Part shown: piece by piece, positions 44,767 through 55,240 of the stretch | How positions within the stretch are numbered: the first letter of the stretch is position 1 | Layout: each line of letters starts with the position of its first letter | NCBI RefSeq assembly: GCF_036046055.1 | Contig: NZ_CP107939.1 | Coordinates: forward strand, 2,480,001 to 2,544,000 | Direction: 5' to 3' | DNA from: Nocardia sp. NBC_00403 | GTDB taxonomy: Bacteria > Actinomycetota > Actinomycetes > Mycobacteriales > Mycobacteriaceae | DNA: 64,000 nt | Notes under the pieces: model-generated | Databases searched by the model: none | Told to the model about the DNA's origin: nothing | Seen by the model: the letters and a program-made list of their open reading frames with translations, nothing else | Translations under genes and position numbers: made by a program

Positions 44767-44801
44767 GAGCGGGCGTGGACGTCTGGGTCCAGCGCCCGCT
44801 C
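44767..44801 (-). terminator. Hairpin between accA3 and the patatin gene
   Basis: GAGCGGGCG and CGCCCGCTC are perfect 9-bp arms with an inner GGAC/GTCC extension. It is downstream of accA3 and just before the patatin ATG; no T-run follows. Confidence 0.5.
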
Positions 44802-44855
44802 CAGCGGTTGCTCATGTGTAGTTAACGGGACACAACCTCGGCTGTGCGCAGCCGT

Positions 44856-46664
<1,809 letters not shown>

Positions 46665-46765
46665 TGAGCCTCCTGTGTGCAATCTTTTGGTCGCCCCGTG
46701 GTCGATCAAACTTACGTCTCGGGCGAGTGTAGGCAGTCTGCCAACAGACACTGCACTCGGATAGC

Positions 46766-46781
46766 CCTACTGAACAGTAGG
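46766..46781. promoter_or_regulatory. Perfect 16-bp palindrome upstream of accA3
   Basis: CCTACTG-AA-CAGTAGG has perfect 7-bp arms. It lies about 100 bases before the accA3 start and 38 bases past the sseA stop, in a probable promoter region. TetR-family lipid regulators use sites of this size, but the protein is not identifiable from the window. Confidence 0.6.
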
Positions 46782-46819
46782 TCGCACATCACACCAGGGC
46801 GTCGGGTGTGGCGTAGGCC

Positions 46820-47734
46820 TTATCTGCCGCGGGTCTTACGTGATGTACCGGCCGGAGCCTCGCCTGGTTCAGCTCCCTTGGCAATCGGCATTCGTACCGA
46901 GTTGCCCCATTCGGTCCACGAGCCATCGTAATTGCGCACCGTGCCGAATCCGAGCAGGAACGTCAGTGCGAACCAGGTATGGCTGGACCGCTCGCCGACC
47001 CGGCTGTAAACGATCAGCTCGTCTGGTGCGGCCAGCGCGCCGTAGACCTCGTCGAGTTCGGTGCGGGAACGGAATCGGCCGTCGGAATTGAAAGTCTCGG
47101 TCCACGGGATATTCACAGCGGTCGGGATATGTCCACCCCGCAGCGCGGCATCCTCGGGATTGATCGGTGGCTGGATGAGTTCGCCGGAGTATTCCTCCGG
47201 GGAGCGCACGTCGATCAGCGGCCTGCCGAGGTGGCCGAGCACGTCCTCGCGGAAGGCGCGCGCGGTGCTGTCGTCGCGGCGCACGGTGGGGTATTCGCTG
47301 CGCGTGAGATATGGCAGATCGAAGGTGGTGTCGCGTTCCTCGGAAATCCAAGCGTCGCGTCCGCCGTCCAGCAGCCTGACATCCTCGTGCCCGAAGAGTG
47401 TGAACAGCCACGCGGTGTGCGCCGCCTGCGCATTGCCCCGGTCTCCGTAGATCACCACCGTGTCGTCGCGCTCGATTCCTTTTGCGCGCATAAGCTCGGT
47501 AAAACGGACACCGTCGATATAGTCACGAGTGACCGGATCATTCAGGTCGCCACGCCAGTCGATCTTGGTGGCGCCGGGTACGTGTCCGATGTCGTAGAGC
47601 AGTATGTCCTCGTTGGACTCGACGATCTCGAGTCCGCGGGTGCCCAGGTTTGCCGACAGCCACTCCGTGGTTACCAGTCGGTGAGGCTGAGCGTAGGAAC
47701 CGAATGAGGGATGAGGGTCCTTGGCAACGGGCAC
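46820..47734 (-). CDS. sseA: Thiosulfate sulfurtransferase-like (rhodanese) protein SseA with Cys-to-Ser change
   Basis: Two-domain rhodanese of about 304 residues, homologous to SseA of M. tuberculosis. The second domain has the CDC25-like loop region [14 protein letters not shown], where active rhodaneses have CRxGxRS: Ser244 replaces the persulfide-forming cysteine (codon AGC). The protein contains no cysteine at all. Otherwise the fold is intact ([31 protein letters not shown]). So it is probably unable to transfer sulfur and may bind or sense instead. It follows the same order as in M. tuberculosis, between maf and accA3, and is divergent from the HTH regulator at 47901. Confidence 0.88.
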   Translation of the reverse strand: MPVAKDPHPSFGSYAQPHRLVTTEWLSANLGTRGLEIVESNEDILLYDIGHVPGATKIDWRGDLNDPVTRDYIDGVRFTELMRAKGIERDDTVVIYGDRGNAQAAHTAWLFTLFGHEDVRLLDGGRDAWISEERDTTFDLPYLTRSEYPTVRRDDSTARAFREDVLGHLGRPLIDVRSPEEYSGELIQPPINPEDAALRGGHIPTAVNIPWTETFNSDGRFRSRTELDEVYGALAAPDELIVYSRVGERSSHTWFALTFLLGFGTVRNYDGSWTEWGNSVRMPIAKGAEPGEAPAGTSRKTRGR

Positions 47735-47900
47735 GGTCTGGGTCCTTCACGCGTGGTAGACGGTGGTTACAGCGGTTCGGGTCTCACAGCGATGGTAGGT
47801 GTGAGGCGATAGTGACTCTCGTTTCAGATCACAAATCGGCTTAATGGGCGAATAAATCGCACCCACATCCGATAAAGTCTCCCAGGAGGAGGGGTGAGCT

Positions 47901-48713
47901 ATGTCCGATTCTTGGCCGCGGCGGCGACTGCTCGCGATCCTACGTGGCGCCAGTGAGCCGCTCGACGCCCAGGAACTGGCCAGAATCACCGGACAGCACG
48001 TCACCACGGTTCGGTTTCATCTGGACGTGCTCACCAAGGAATCCCTGGTGCGGCAATTCCAGCAGCCACCCCGTGGCCGCGGGCGCCCGCGTATCGGATA
48101 CAGCGCGGTGCAGCGATCGGTCGGCTATCAGGAACTCGCGCAGGTACTCGCCGACCAGCTCGGCCCCGATCCGCGACGTCGTTCGGAGGCGGCCATCGCC
48201 GCCGGGCGTGCATGGGGCGCCAAGCTGGATGTCGGTGACCAGCACATCGAAACGCTGGAGGAGGCCAAAGACCTCGCGATGACGCTGCTTTCGGAGCTCG
48301 GCTTCGCGCCGGAACGCGAACAGGCCACCGATGCCGACGAGCAGGCGCCGATCAGACTGACGGCCTGCCCACTGCGCGAACTCGCGCGCACGCACTCCGA
48401 GGTGGTGTGCGGAGTGCATCTGGGCCTGATCAAAGAGGTGCTCGATCGTGGCGGGGACCGCGGTGCGGTGAATGTGCGGCTGCACCCGTTCGTCGAGCCG
48501 GAGCTCTGTGTGGTGCGACTGGAGCTCATGGCGCAGGAGATGCGACGGGAGCCCGACACCGGCCGGGACGCGCCCGTGGTTGCGACGACGGTGCCGGTCG
48601 GTGCCGAGGCCGCCGCCGGGCCGCGGATCGCGACACCGTCAGCGGGCCGCGTGGCCCCACAACTGCGCAATGCCGATCCCAATGTCGCCAAGCAGTCGGC
48701 GCAGCAGTGGTAG
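47901..48713 (+). CDS. Winged helix-turn-helix regulator with conserved Cys/His motif
   Basis: Protein of 270 residues. The N-terminal ArsR/DeoR-like winged helix (RRLLAILRGASEPLDAQELA, then VTTVRFHLDVLTKESLV, with an RGRPR wing) resembles the SufR-like family. The C-terminal part has CPLRELARTHSEVVCGVHLGL, a C-x(14)-C-x(2)-H spacing that in relatives may bind a metal or Fe-S cluster. The last about 50 residues are poorly conserved and overlap the end of maf on the other strand by 75 bases. A strong AGGAGGAGGGG precedes the ATG. It is divergent from the rhodanese, so a role in sulfur or cluster status is plausible. Confidence 0.72.
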   Translation: MSDSWPRRRLLAILRGASEPLDAQELARITGQHVTTVRFHLDVLTKESLVRQFQQPPRGRGRPRIGYSAVQRSVGYQELAQVLADQLGPDPRRRSEAAIAAGRAWGAKLDVGDQHIETLEEAKDLAMTLLSELGFAPEREQATDADEQAPIRLTACPLRELARTHSEVVCGVHLGLIKEVLDRGGDRGAVNVRLHPFVEPELCVVRLELMAQEMRREPDTGRDAPVVATTVPVGAEAAAGPRIATPSAGRVAPQLRNADPNVAKQSAQQW

Positions 48714-49274
48714 ACCGATCCCGATCACGCTGGACGGATCGCCGTCGATGCGATCGACGAACCAGCCGCCTCTGCCATCGAGGGTGAACGCACCCGCCAC
48801 CTGGAGTGGCTCACCGGTCGCGATGTAGGCGTCCAGTTCCTCGGGTTCGGGCTTGGCGAAATGCACTGTAGTGGAACTGCAGTCGACAGCCTCGGCGACC
48901 ACCGCTCCGTCCCGCATGCGCAGGACGCAATGTCCGGTGATGAGATCCGCACTCCGCCCGGCCATCTCGGCCCAACGGGTCCGTGCGACCTCGGGAGTGT
49001 GTGGCTTGCCCTGTAGTTCGCCATTGACCAGCAGCATCGAATCGCAGCCGACCACCACACAATCGGTGGCGAATTCGGGAATCACGGCGGCAACCGACAT
49101 GGCCTTCGCCCTGGCCAGCTCGACCACGACGACCTGCGGTCGCGTGTTGTCCGGCAGCGCCGCGGCGACGGCGTCCTCGTCCACATCCGACACTCGCACG
49201 ATCGGGTCGATGCCCGCCGAGCGCAGCACTTCGCGGCGGGCGGGCGAGGCGGACGCGAGAACCAGCCGGGTCAC
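48639..49274 (-). CDS. maf: Maf family nucleoside triphosphate pyrophosphatase
   Basis: Nucleotide pyrophosphatase of 211 residues that hydrolyses non-canonical or pyrimidine NTPs. It has the N-terminal LASASPARREVLRSAGI motif, SDVDEDAV, and the metal-binding GCDSML and GKPHTPEVA regions, with the DGRGGWFVDRIDGDPSSVIG signature near the end. It lies between accE5 and the convergent regulator gene, whose 3' end it overlaps by 75 bases. In M. tuberculosis maf sits between accE5 and sseA, as here. Confidence 0.93.
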   Translation of the reverse strand: MTRLVLASASPARREVLRSAGIDPIVRVSDVDEDAVAAALPDNTRPQVVVVELARAKAMSVAAVIPEFATDCVVVGCDSMLLVNGELQGKPHTPEVARTRWAEMAGRSADLITGHCVLRMRDGAVVAEAVDCSSTTVHFAKPEPEELDAYIATGEPLQVAGAFTLDGRGGWFVDRIDGDPSSVIGIGLPLLRRLLGDIGIGIAQLWGHAAR

Positions 49275-49352
49275 GACCGCGCTCCGTTGCGTTCGGTCGC
49301 GACATGCTTCGATGCGGTGGTGTCGATGGTCGGCTCGGTGCGTCGATGCACG

Positions 49353-49679
49353 TCAGTCGCGCAGGTGCGACAGCTGTGGGAAAGCGTAGGGCGAGAACGG
49401 TGAACTGCCGCGATGCATGAAAGTTGGTCGGCCCCAGTTGTCGGCCGGGCCGGTCGAGCGGGCGGCGGCGCTGTTGGCGGCCGCGGTCAGCACGCAGACC
49501 AGTGCCGCGACCTCCTCGTCGCTCGGCGAACCCTTGACGATGCGAATGAACGGCTGTCCGCCCGATTCGGCGGCCGGAGCGACCAGATCCACGGCCACCT
49601 CGATCTCGTCGGTGATCGGGTCGACTGTGAGCTCCAGTTCGACGGCGGTCAACACATCTTCCTCTGCCACGGTCGTCAC
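49353..49679 (-). CDS. accE5: Acyl-CoA carboxylase epsilon subunit AccE5
   Basis: Small subunit of about 108 residues that stabilises and activates the AccA3-AccD5 complex in mycolate-forming actinobacteria. The middle (GQPFIRIVKGSPSDEEVAAL) and the C-terminal WGRPTFMHRG segment match the AccE family, the latter contacting the beta subunit. The start is taken as a GTG at 49679 with AAAGGAT ahead; a longer open frame exists but is not conserved. It lies 139 bases behind accD5 and 78 bases before maf. Confidence 0.85.
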   Translation of the reverse strand: MTTVAEEDVLTAVELELTVDPITDEIEVAVDLVAPAAESGGQPFIRIVKGSPSDEEVAALVCVLTAAANSAAARSTGPADNWGRPTFMHRGSSPFSPYAFPQLSHLRD

Positions 49680-49818
49680 AGTGCCAGATCCTTTCTCTAT
49701 ATCGGTCGGGCCTATTCCCCAACTCGATGTCGAACCGATGAAATGATCTTCCTCTGGAAGCGACTGAATTGCAGCTCTATCATCCAGTGTGCGCGGCCCT
49801 TGACGGTTTATCGCTTCA

Positions 49819-51459
49819 TCACAGCGGAATGTTGCCGTGTTTCTTCGGCGGCAAGGTGACCATTTTGCGCTCGAGCAGGCGCAGCGCGGAGACGATCTGA
49901 CCGCGGGTGTGCGAGGGCGGGATGACCGCGTCCACATAGCCGCGCTCGGCGGCGATGTAGGGGTTCACCAAAGTGTCCTCGTACTCGTTCTGCAGCTCGA
50001 GCCGCAGCGCATCGACGTCGTTTCCGTTCTTGGCGGCCTCTTGCAGCTGCTTGCGATAGACGAAGCCGACGGCGCCGGAGGCGCCCATCACGGCGATCTG
50101 AGCAGTCGGCCAGGCCAGGTTCACATCGGCGCCCATGTGCTTGGAACCCATGACGTCGTAGGCGCCGCCGTAAGCCTTACGAGTGATGATCGTGATCTTT
50201 CCCACAGTGGCCTCGCCGTAGGCGTAGAGCAGCTTCGCGCCACGCCGGATGATGCCGTTGTATTCCTGGCCGGTGCCGGGCAGGAAGCCCGGCACATCCA
50301 CCAGAGTGATGATCGGGACGTTGAAGGCGTCGCAGGTGCGCACGAAGCGCGCGGCCTTCTCGGAGGCGTCGATGTCGAGGCAGCCCGCGAACTGGGTGGG
50401 CTGGTTGGCCACGATGCCGACGCTGCGGCCGTCGACGCGTCCGAAACCGCAGATGACGTTCATCGCACGCTCGGCCTGCACCTCGAGGAACTCGTCGTCG
50501 TCGAGCAGGCGACGGATGACCTCGTGCATGTCGTAGGGCTGGTTCGGCGAGTCCGGGATGATCGTGTCCAGTTCGCGGTCCTCGTCGGTGAGCGAGTCCT
50601 CGATGGCGCCGTCGATCGGGTCGGTCGGCGCCGTGCGCGGCGCCTCGGCGCGGTTGTTGCTCGGCAGGTAGGACAGCAGATCCTTGACGTAGTCGAGCGC
50701 GTCCTGCTCGCCGGAGGCGACGTAGTGCGCCACACCGGACTTGGTCATGTGCGTGTGCGCGCCGCCGAGGTCCTCCATGGTGACGTCTTCGCCGGTGACC
50801 GTCTTGATGACGTCGGGGCCGGTGACGAACATCTGGCTGGTGCCGTCGACCATGACCACGAAGTCGGTGAGCGCGGGGGAGTACACGTGACCACCCGCGG
50901 CCGGGCCCATGATCAGCGAGATCTGCGGGATCACGCCGGAGGCCTGGATATTGCGGTGGAAAATCTCGCCGTAGAGGCCGAGGGAGACGACGCCCTCTTG
51001 GATACGCGCGCCGGCGCCTTCGTTGATACCGACGAGCGGGCGGCCGGTCTTCAGCGCCAGATCCATCACCTTGACGATCTTCTCGCCGTAGACCTCGCCG
51101 AGGCTGCCGCCGAACACGGTGACGTCCTGGCTGAAGATGCAGACGTCGCGGCCGTCGATGGTGCCGTAGCCGGTGACGACACCGTCGCCGAGCGGACGGT
51201 TGTTCTCCAGGCCGAAGTTCACGCTGCGGTGGCGGGCCAGCGCGTCGAGCTCGACGAAGGAGCCCTCGTCGAGCAGCGCGAGGATGCGCTCGCGGGCGGT
51301 CATCTTGCCCTTGGCGTGCACCTTGTCGACTGCGGCCTCACCCATCGGGTGTTTGGCTTCGTCCAGCCGATTCCGCAGGTCAGCCAGCTTCCCAGCGGTG
51401 GTGTGGATATCGGGGGAGCCCGCCGATTCCGAGGAGGGCTGCTGCTGGACACTCGTCAT
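49819..51459 (-). CDS. accD5: Propionyl/acyl-CoA carboxylase beta subunit AccD5
   Basis: Carboxyltransferase of 546 residues that moves CO2 from biotin to propionyl-CoA or acetyl-CoA. Visible are the N-terminal carboxyltransferase half ([17 protein letters not shown], then [14 protein letters not shown]) and the C-terminal half ([20 protein letters not shown] and [11 protein letters not shown]), with the crotonase-like oxyanion glycine residues. It is a hexamer in relatives and pairs with AccA3 and AccE5. A direct repeat AACGAGTACC occurs twice in its upstream region (51473-51482 and 51497-51506). Confidence 0.95.
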   Translation of the reverse strand: MTSVQQQPSSESAGSPDIHTTAGKLADLRNRLDEAKHPMGEAAVDKVHAKGKMTARERILALLDEGSFVELDALARHRSVNFGLENNRPLGDGVVTGYGTIDGRDVCIFSQDVTVFGGSLGEVYGEKIVKVMDLALKTGRPLVGINEGAGARIQEGVVSLGLYGEIFHRNIQASGVIPQISLIMGPAAGGHVYSPALTDFVVMVDGTSQMFVTGPDVIKTVTGEDVTMEDLGGAHTHMTKSGVAHYVASGEQDALDYVKDLLSYLPSNNRAEAPRTAPTDPIDGAIEDSLTDEDRELDTIIPDSPNQPYDMHEVIRRLLDDDEFLEVQAERAMNVICGFGRVDGRSVGIVANQPTQFAGCLDIDASEKAARFVRTCDAFNVPIITLVDVPGFLPGTGQEYNGIIRRGAKLLYAYGEATVGKITIITRKAYGGAYDVMGSKHMGADVNLAWPTAQIAVMGASGAVGFVYRKQLQEAAKNGNDVDALRLELQNEYEDTLVNPYIAAERGYVDAVIPPSHTRGQIVSALRLLERKMVTLPPKKHGNIPL

Positions 51460-51472
51460 GGCTCCGGAGTGT

Positions 51473-51506
51473 AACGAGTACCAGTGGCTTGTACGAAACG
51501 AGTACC
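51473..51506. repeat. Direct repeat in the accD5 upstream region
   Basis: AACGAGTACC occurs at 51473-51482 and 51497-51506, 24 bases apart (just over two helical turns), 14 to 47 bases upstream of the accD5 ATG. It may mark binding of a regulator or be chance. Confidence 0.4.
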
Positions 51507-51675
51507 GGCTACCAGTGAGTAGAAAACCGCAGCTAGATCACGTTGCGTTGTGACATCGGACAGAAAATTCCTGGTCGATTACCGCGTTTCCCTACAAGAA
51601 AATAATTGGTGCCGCGTGTGGATGCCCAGATAGCCTGAAGGCGTCCGGTTTTCGGCTCAGGGGAGGAGCAAAACA

Positions 51676-51864
51676 ATGTGGGAATGGGGTAGGACCGTCG
51701 CCGAATATGCCACCGCGGCGACGTGGACGAGCTGGCAGACCACGCCTCCGCAACCGACCGTCGTCGACCCGGAATTCTGGGCCGAGGCGGACGAAGGGGA
51801 AGGCGACGAGGCGAATATCTCCGGTATGCGAGCACCGATTCGCGAGTACGACCTCGTCTGCTGA
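51676..51864 (+). CDS. Small hypothetical protein
   Basis: Acidic protein of 62 residues rich in Trp (four, including MWEW), Thr and Glu/Asp. No domain or signal peptide recognised. The reason to accept it is a strong ribosome binding site, GGGGAGGAG, ending 8 bases before the ATG, plus coding-like third-position GC. It sits alone between accD5 and birA, divergent from accD5, and precedes birA by 85 bases in the same direction, so the two might be co-transcribed. Confidence 0.6.
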   Translation: MWEWGRTVAEYATAATWTSWQTTPPQPTVVDPEFWAEADEGEGDEANISGMRAPIREYDLVC

Positions 51865-51949
51865 CCGCAGTATGCGTCGGCTTACCTCGATGGTGACGGC
51901 TCCGCCGACCTATCGGGGTAAGCCGATCGGCACCGAGTAGCCTGCCGAT

Positions 51950-52750
51950 GTGCACAGGCCACCGTTGGATGCAGAACAGTTGCGGCGCAGTCTCACCGAC
52001 TCGCCCGAGCTGTCGTTCTTCTCCCGCATCGATGTGCTGGAGTCGACCGGGTCCACCAATGCCGACCTGATTGCGCGAGCCGGAGAGCCGGATGCGGATC
52101 GCAGCGTGCTCCTGGCGGAAACTCAGGAGCACGGCCGCGGCAGGCATGCCAGATCCTGGGTGAGCCCGCCACGGGCGCAGCTGTCGATGTCGCTGTTGGT
52201 GCGCTTGCCCGGTGTTGCCCCGGCGGCACTCGGCTGGCTGCCGCTGCTCACCGGGGTCGTGGTGGTCGATGCGTTGCGCTCGACGTCGGGCGTGGCCGCA
52301 ACTCTCAAGTGGCCCAACGATGTATTGATCGACGGCCGTAAGGTCGCGGGCATTCTGGCCGAGGTCGCGGCGGGCGACGGCGCACCCACCGTGGTGATCG
52401 GCATCGGCCTGAATGTGAGCCTCACCGAGGCGGAACTGCCGGTGCCGCACGCCACTTCACTGACGCTGGCCGGTGCCGCCGACACCGACCGCACGCTGCT
52501 GGTGCGGTCGCTGCTCACCGAATTCGCTCGACGCTTCACGGCGTGGCAGGACGCGAACTGGGCGACAACCGATCTGATCGCCGCCTACCGGGAGCGGTGT
52601 TCCACGCTGGGCGCGCGGGTGCGCGCGGAGCTGCCCGGCGGGCAAACGCTGACCGGCACGGCCACCGACGTCGACGCCACCGGGCGCTTGTTGATCGGCG
52701 ATCAGGCGGTGTCCGCAGGCGACGTCACCCACCTGCGCGCCGAGGCCTGA
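51950..52750 (+). CDS. birA: Biotin-[acetyl-CoA-carboxylase] ligase BirA
   Basis: Biotin protein ligase of 266 residues that attaches biotin to AccA3 and other carriers. It has ESTGSTNADL, the biotin/ATP loop GRGRHARSW, LKWPNDVLIDGRKVAGIL and the C-terminal SH3-like domain. There is no N-terminal helix-turn-helix, so it is a catalysis-only ligase rather than a BirA repressor. The start is a GTG at 51950. Its place beside accD5 matches M. tuberculosis and fits its substrate. Confidence 0.93.
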   Translation: MHRPPLDAEQLRRSLTDSPELSFFSRIDVLESTGSTNADLIARAGEPDADRSVLLAETQEHGRGRHARSWVSPPRAQLSMSLLVRLPGVAPAALGWLPLLTGVVVVDALRSTSGVAATLKWPNDVLIDGRKVAGILAEVAAGDGAPTVVIGIGLNVSLTEAELPVPHATSLTLAGAADTDRTLLVRSLLTEFARRFTAWQDANWATTDLIAAYRERCSTLGARVRAELPGGQTLTGTATDVDATGRLLIGDQAVSAGDVTHLRAEA

Positions 52751-52758
52751 GCCTTCCG

Positions 52759-52789
52759 TCCCACTGTGGGACCCCGGCTTTCGCCGGGG
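52759..52789. terminator. Paired hairpins between birA and the desaturase gene
   Basis: TCCCAC-T-GTGGGA (52759-52771) is followed directly by CCCCGGC-TTTC-GCCGGGG (52772-52789). The two genes converge here (stops at 52750 and 52805), so a bidirectional terminator is likely. Confidence 0.65.
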
Positions 52790-52804
52790 CCGCGAACAGT
52801 GAAC

Positions 52805-53758
52805 TCACACCGGCTGCATGATGCCTTTGGCGGCTTCCCGCGCGAACATTCGATCGCGCTGCTCCTCGAACTTGAGTACATCGCCCGCCAGCTTCTCCAG
52901 GTATTCGCCGAGCCATTCCCTCGCGGCCTCGCCGCGCGGACCGAAGTCGTTGCGCTCGAAGATGTTCCACTTCTTCAGCACCGGCTGCACCACTTCCTCG
53001 AGGTGCTGGCGCAGGTCGTAGATGCCGTGCTTGGCCATCAGCACGCCGTTGCGGCGGAAGTTCGGCATGCCGTGGCCGGGCATGACGAAATTGGCGAGGA
53101 TCCCGGTGATCGCCTCCATGGCCTGGTCGGGGACCAGATCCAGGCCCGCGCCGCACAGGTTGCGGTAGAAGATCATGTGCAGGTTCTCGTCGGTGGCGAT
53201 GCGCTGCAGCATGCGGTCGGCGATCGGGTCGTTGCAGACCCGGCCGGTGTTGCGGTGGCTGACCCGGGTGGCCAATTCCTGGAAGGTCACATACGCGACG
53301 TTCACCAGGAACCCGCTCCAGTACTCGGGGGAGTGCACACCCTTGGTCATATGGATCATCCTGGCCTCTTCGAGCGCGACCGGGTCCACGCCGCGGGTGA
53401 CGACCAGGTAGTCGCGCATGACGATGCCGTGCCGGTTCTCCTCGGCGGTCCAGCGGCCGACCCAGGTGCCCCATGCGCCGTCGGCGGAGAAGTGCTCGGA
53501 GATCTCGCGGTGGTAGGAGGGCAGATTGTCCTCGGTGAGCAAATTGGTGATCATCGCGGCCTTGGCGACCTCGTTCAGCTTGGACTGCTCCGGCGCCCAG
53601 TCCTTCCCGCCCATCGCCGCGAAGTTGCGGCCCTCGTCCCACGGGACATAGTCGTGCGGATGCCAATCCTTCGCCATCGACAGGTGCCGGTTCAGGTTCG
53701 CTTCGGCTACCGGTTCGAGTTCGGTCAGGATTTCCAGCTGACTCAGATTCTTGGTCAC
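52805..53758 (-). CDS. Acyl-[acyl-carrier-protein] desaturase (DesA type)
   Basis: Soluble di-iron desaturase of about 317 residues. The two iron-ligand motifs are AEENRHG and ATDENLHM, the E-x-x-H pairs of plant-type stearoyl-ACP desaturases and mycobacterial DesA1/DesA2. It inserts a cis double bond into ACP-bound fatty acyl chains, feeding mycolic acid or membrane lipid synthesis. The GTG start at 53758 has GGAGG 5 bases before it; a longer frame begins 4 codons upstream but puts that site inside the gene. It interrupts the backbone order between birA and the PH-domain gene. DesA1 or DesA2 cannot be decided. Confidence 0.9.
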   Translation of the reverse strand: MTKNLSQLEILTELEPVAEANLNRHLSMAKDWHPHDYVPWDEGRNFAAMGGKDWAPEQSKLNEVAKAAMITNLLTEDNLPSYHREISEHFSADGAWGTWVGRWTAEENRHGIVMRDYLVVTRGVDPVALEEARMIHMTKGVHSPEYWSGFLVNVAYVTFQELATRVSHRNTGRVCNDPIADRMLQRIATDENLHMIFYRNLCGAGLDLVPDQAMEAITGILANFVMPGHGMPNFRRNGVLMAKHGIYDLRQHLEEVVQPVLKKWNIFERNDFGPRGEAAREWLGEYLEKLAGDVLKFEEQRDRMFAREAAKGIMQPV

Positions 53759-53963
53759 TGACGCCTCCACGGTCGTATCGACAGTTTGTCTAGCAGGACT
53801 TGGCTTTTCCGCAGGTAGAGCGTTCAGAGCTAGGTCGAGCGGACATCACTTGAGCGAACGGGAGAATCTCGGGCGCGACGGGGGCTGTGCGAGGTGACGA
53901 TTGTGCATGACGGCGCGCCCCGGTGTCCAGGCATTCTGCAGTCTGCCACGGTAGGGTTCCGGC

Positions 53964-54521
53964 ATGGGTTATCCGGAGGAGGTGCTCGCGCCGGACGAGC
54001 AGTTGATACTCCATCGTCATCCGCATTGGAAAATGCTGTTCTGGCCGGCGGTGACGTTGATCGTTGCCACCGCGGTGGCCGGTTTTCTCGGTGGCCTCGC
54101 CTGGCGGAACACCGAAGCCACCACGCGGTCGATCCTGCTCGGCGTCATCCTGGTCGCCTGGCTCGGCATCCTCGGATGGCGTTGTGTCGCACCGGTTCTG
54201 AGTTGGAAATCGACCCATTTCATCGTGACCGACCGACGGGTCCTCATTCGTCAGGGCGTGATCACGCACACCGGCATCGATATTCCGATGAGTCGTATCT
54301 CCAGCGTGCAGTTCCGGCACGGTCTTTTCGACCGGCTGCTCGGCACCGGCACGCTGATCATCGGCTCTTCCTCGGAAGAACCACTCGAATACGACGACAT
54401 CCCGCAGGTGCAACAGGTGCATGCGCTGCTATATCGCCAGGCGTTCGAGGAGTCGCAGGACCATGGGGACCGGTGGGACGATCGCGGTCGCCACGGCACA
54501 CCCGGCGGCGGCTACCGATGA
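53964..54521 (+). CDS. PH-domain membrane protein (Rv3278c-like)
   Basis: Protein of about 185 residues with two membrane helices (about 25-48 and 58-80) followed by a bacterial PH (bPH2) domain, visible in STHFIVTDRRVLIRQGVITH and IPMSRISSVQF. The C-terminus is short, polar and charged. The same gene lies next to birA in M. tuberculosis (Rv3278c, from memory). Function unknown; related YdbT/YdbS proteins are envelope-stress linked. The ORF runs rightward and ends 40 bases before a response regulator. Confidence 0.82.
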   Translation: MGYPEEVLAPDEQLILHRHPHWKMLFWPAVTLIVATAVAGFLGGLAWRNTEATTRSILLGVILVAWLGILGWRCVAPVLSWKSTHFIVTDRRVLIRQGVITHTGIDIPMSRISSVQFRHGLFDRLLGTGTLIIGSSSEEPLEYDDIPQVQQVHALLYRQAFEESQDHGDRWDDRGRHGTPGGGYR

Positions 54522-54561
54522 GATGCCCGGTCGCTGTCGCGCCGATCCGTAATCTGGGGTC

Positions 54562-55239
54562 ATGACCGCTGTACTCCTGGCCGAAGACGACGAGGCCATT
54601 GCCGCGCCGCTGTCCCGAGCCCTTGGGCGCGAGGGGTATTCGGTGACGGTCGAGCGCTTCGGGCCCGCCGTGCTGAAGCGCGCGTTGGAGGGCAACCACG
54701 ATCTGCTCATCCTCGACCTCGGCCTGCCCGGTATGGACGGGCTGGAGGTGTGCCGCCAGGTACGCGCTCGCGGCGCGGATCTGGCCGTGCTGATGCTCAC
54801 CGCGCGCACCGACGAGGTGGATTTCGTCGTCGGACTCGATGCGGGCGCCGACGACTACGTCGGCAAACCGTTCCGCCTCGCCGAGCTGTTGGCTCGCGTG
54901 CGAGCCTTGTTGCGGCGCAGCGGAATCGGTGACGACGTCGTCGAGGTCGGCGGTATCAGGCTGGAGCCCGCAGCCCGCAGGGTGCTGGTGAACGGCGTCG
55001 AGATCGGTTTGGCCAACAAGGAATACGAACTGCTCAAGGTGCTGATCGATCGCGCAGGCCAGGTGGTGCCGCGCGAGACCATCCTGCGGGAGGTCTGGGG
55101 CGACGCCGAGCTGCGCGGTTCCAAGACCTTGGACATGCACATGTCGTGGCTGCGTCGCAAGATCGGCGACGAGGGCCCGATGGCCGAGCGGCGCATCGTC
55201 ACCGTCCGTGGCGTCGGCTTCCGGCTGAACACCGACTGA
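54562..55239 (+). CDS. OmpR-family response regulator
   Basis: Response regulator of 225 residues. Receiver: EDDE at 8-11, phospho-acceptor Asp52 in ILDLGLPGMDG, LTART and the KPF lysine. The winged-helix output domain ends with VTVRGVGFRLN. Its stop and the kinase ATG are 1 base apart, so they form a unit. It follows the PH-domain gene by 40 bases. This pair is not at this place in M. tuberculosis as I remember it, so it may be a Nocardia/Rhodococcus insertion. Confidence 0.93.
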   Translation: MTAVLLAEDDEAIAAPLSRALGREGYSVTVERFGPAVLKRALEGNHDLLILDLGLPGMDGLEVCRQVRARGADLAVLMLTARTDEVDFVVGLDAGADDYVGKPFRLAELLARVRALLRRSGIGDDVVEVGGIRLEPAARRVLVNGVEIGLANKEYELLKVLIDRAGQVVPRETILREVWGDAELRGSKTLDMHMSWLRRKIGDEGPMAERRIVTVRGVGFRLNTD

Positions 55240-55240
55240 C

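Noticed and set aside
49837..51474. Open frame of 545 codons antisense to accD5
   Set aside because: Shadow frame rich in Val/Asp/His/Ala repeats with no family features; accD5 is certain.
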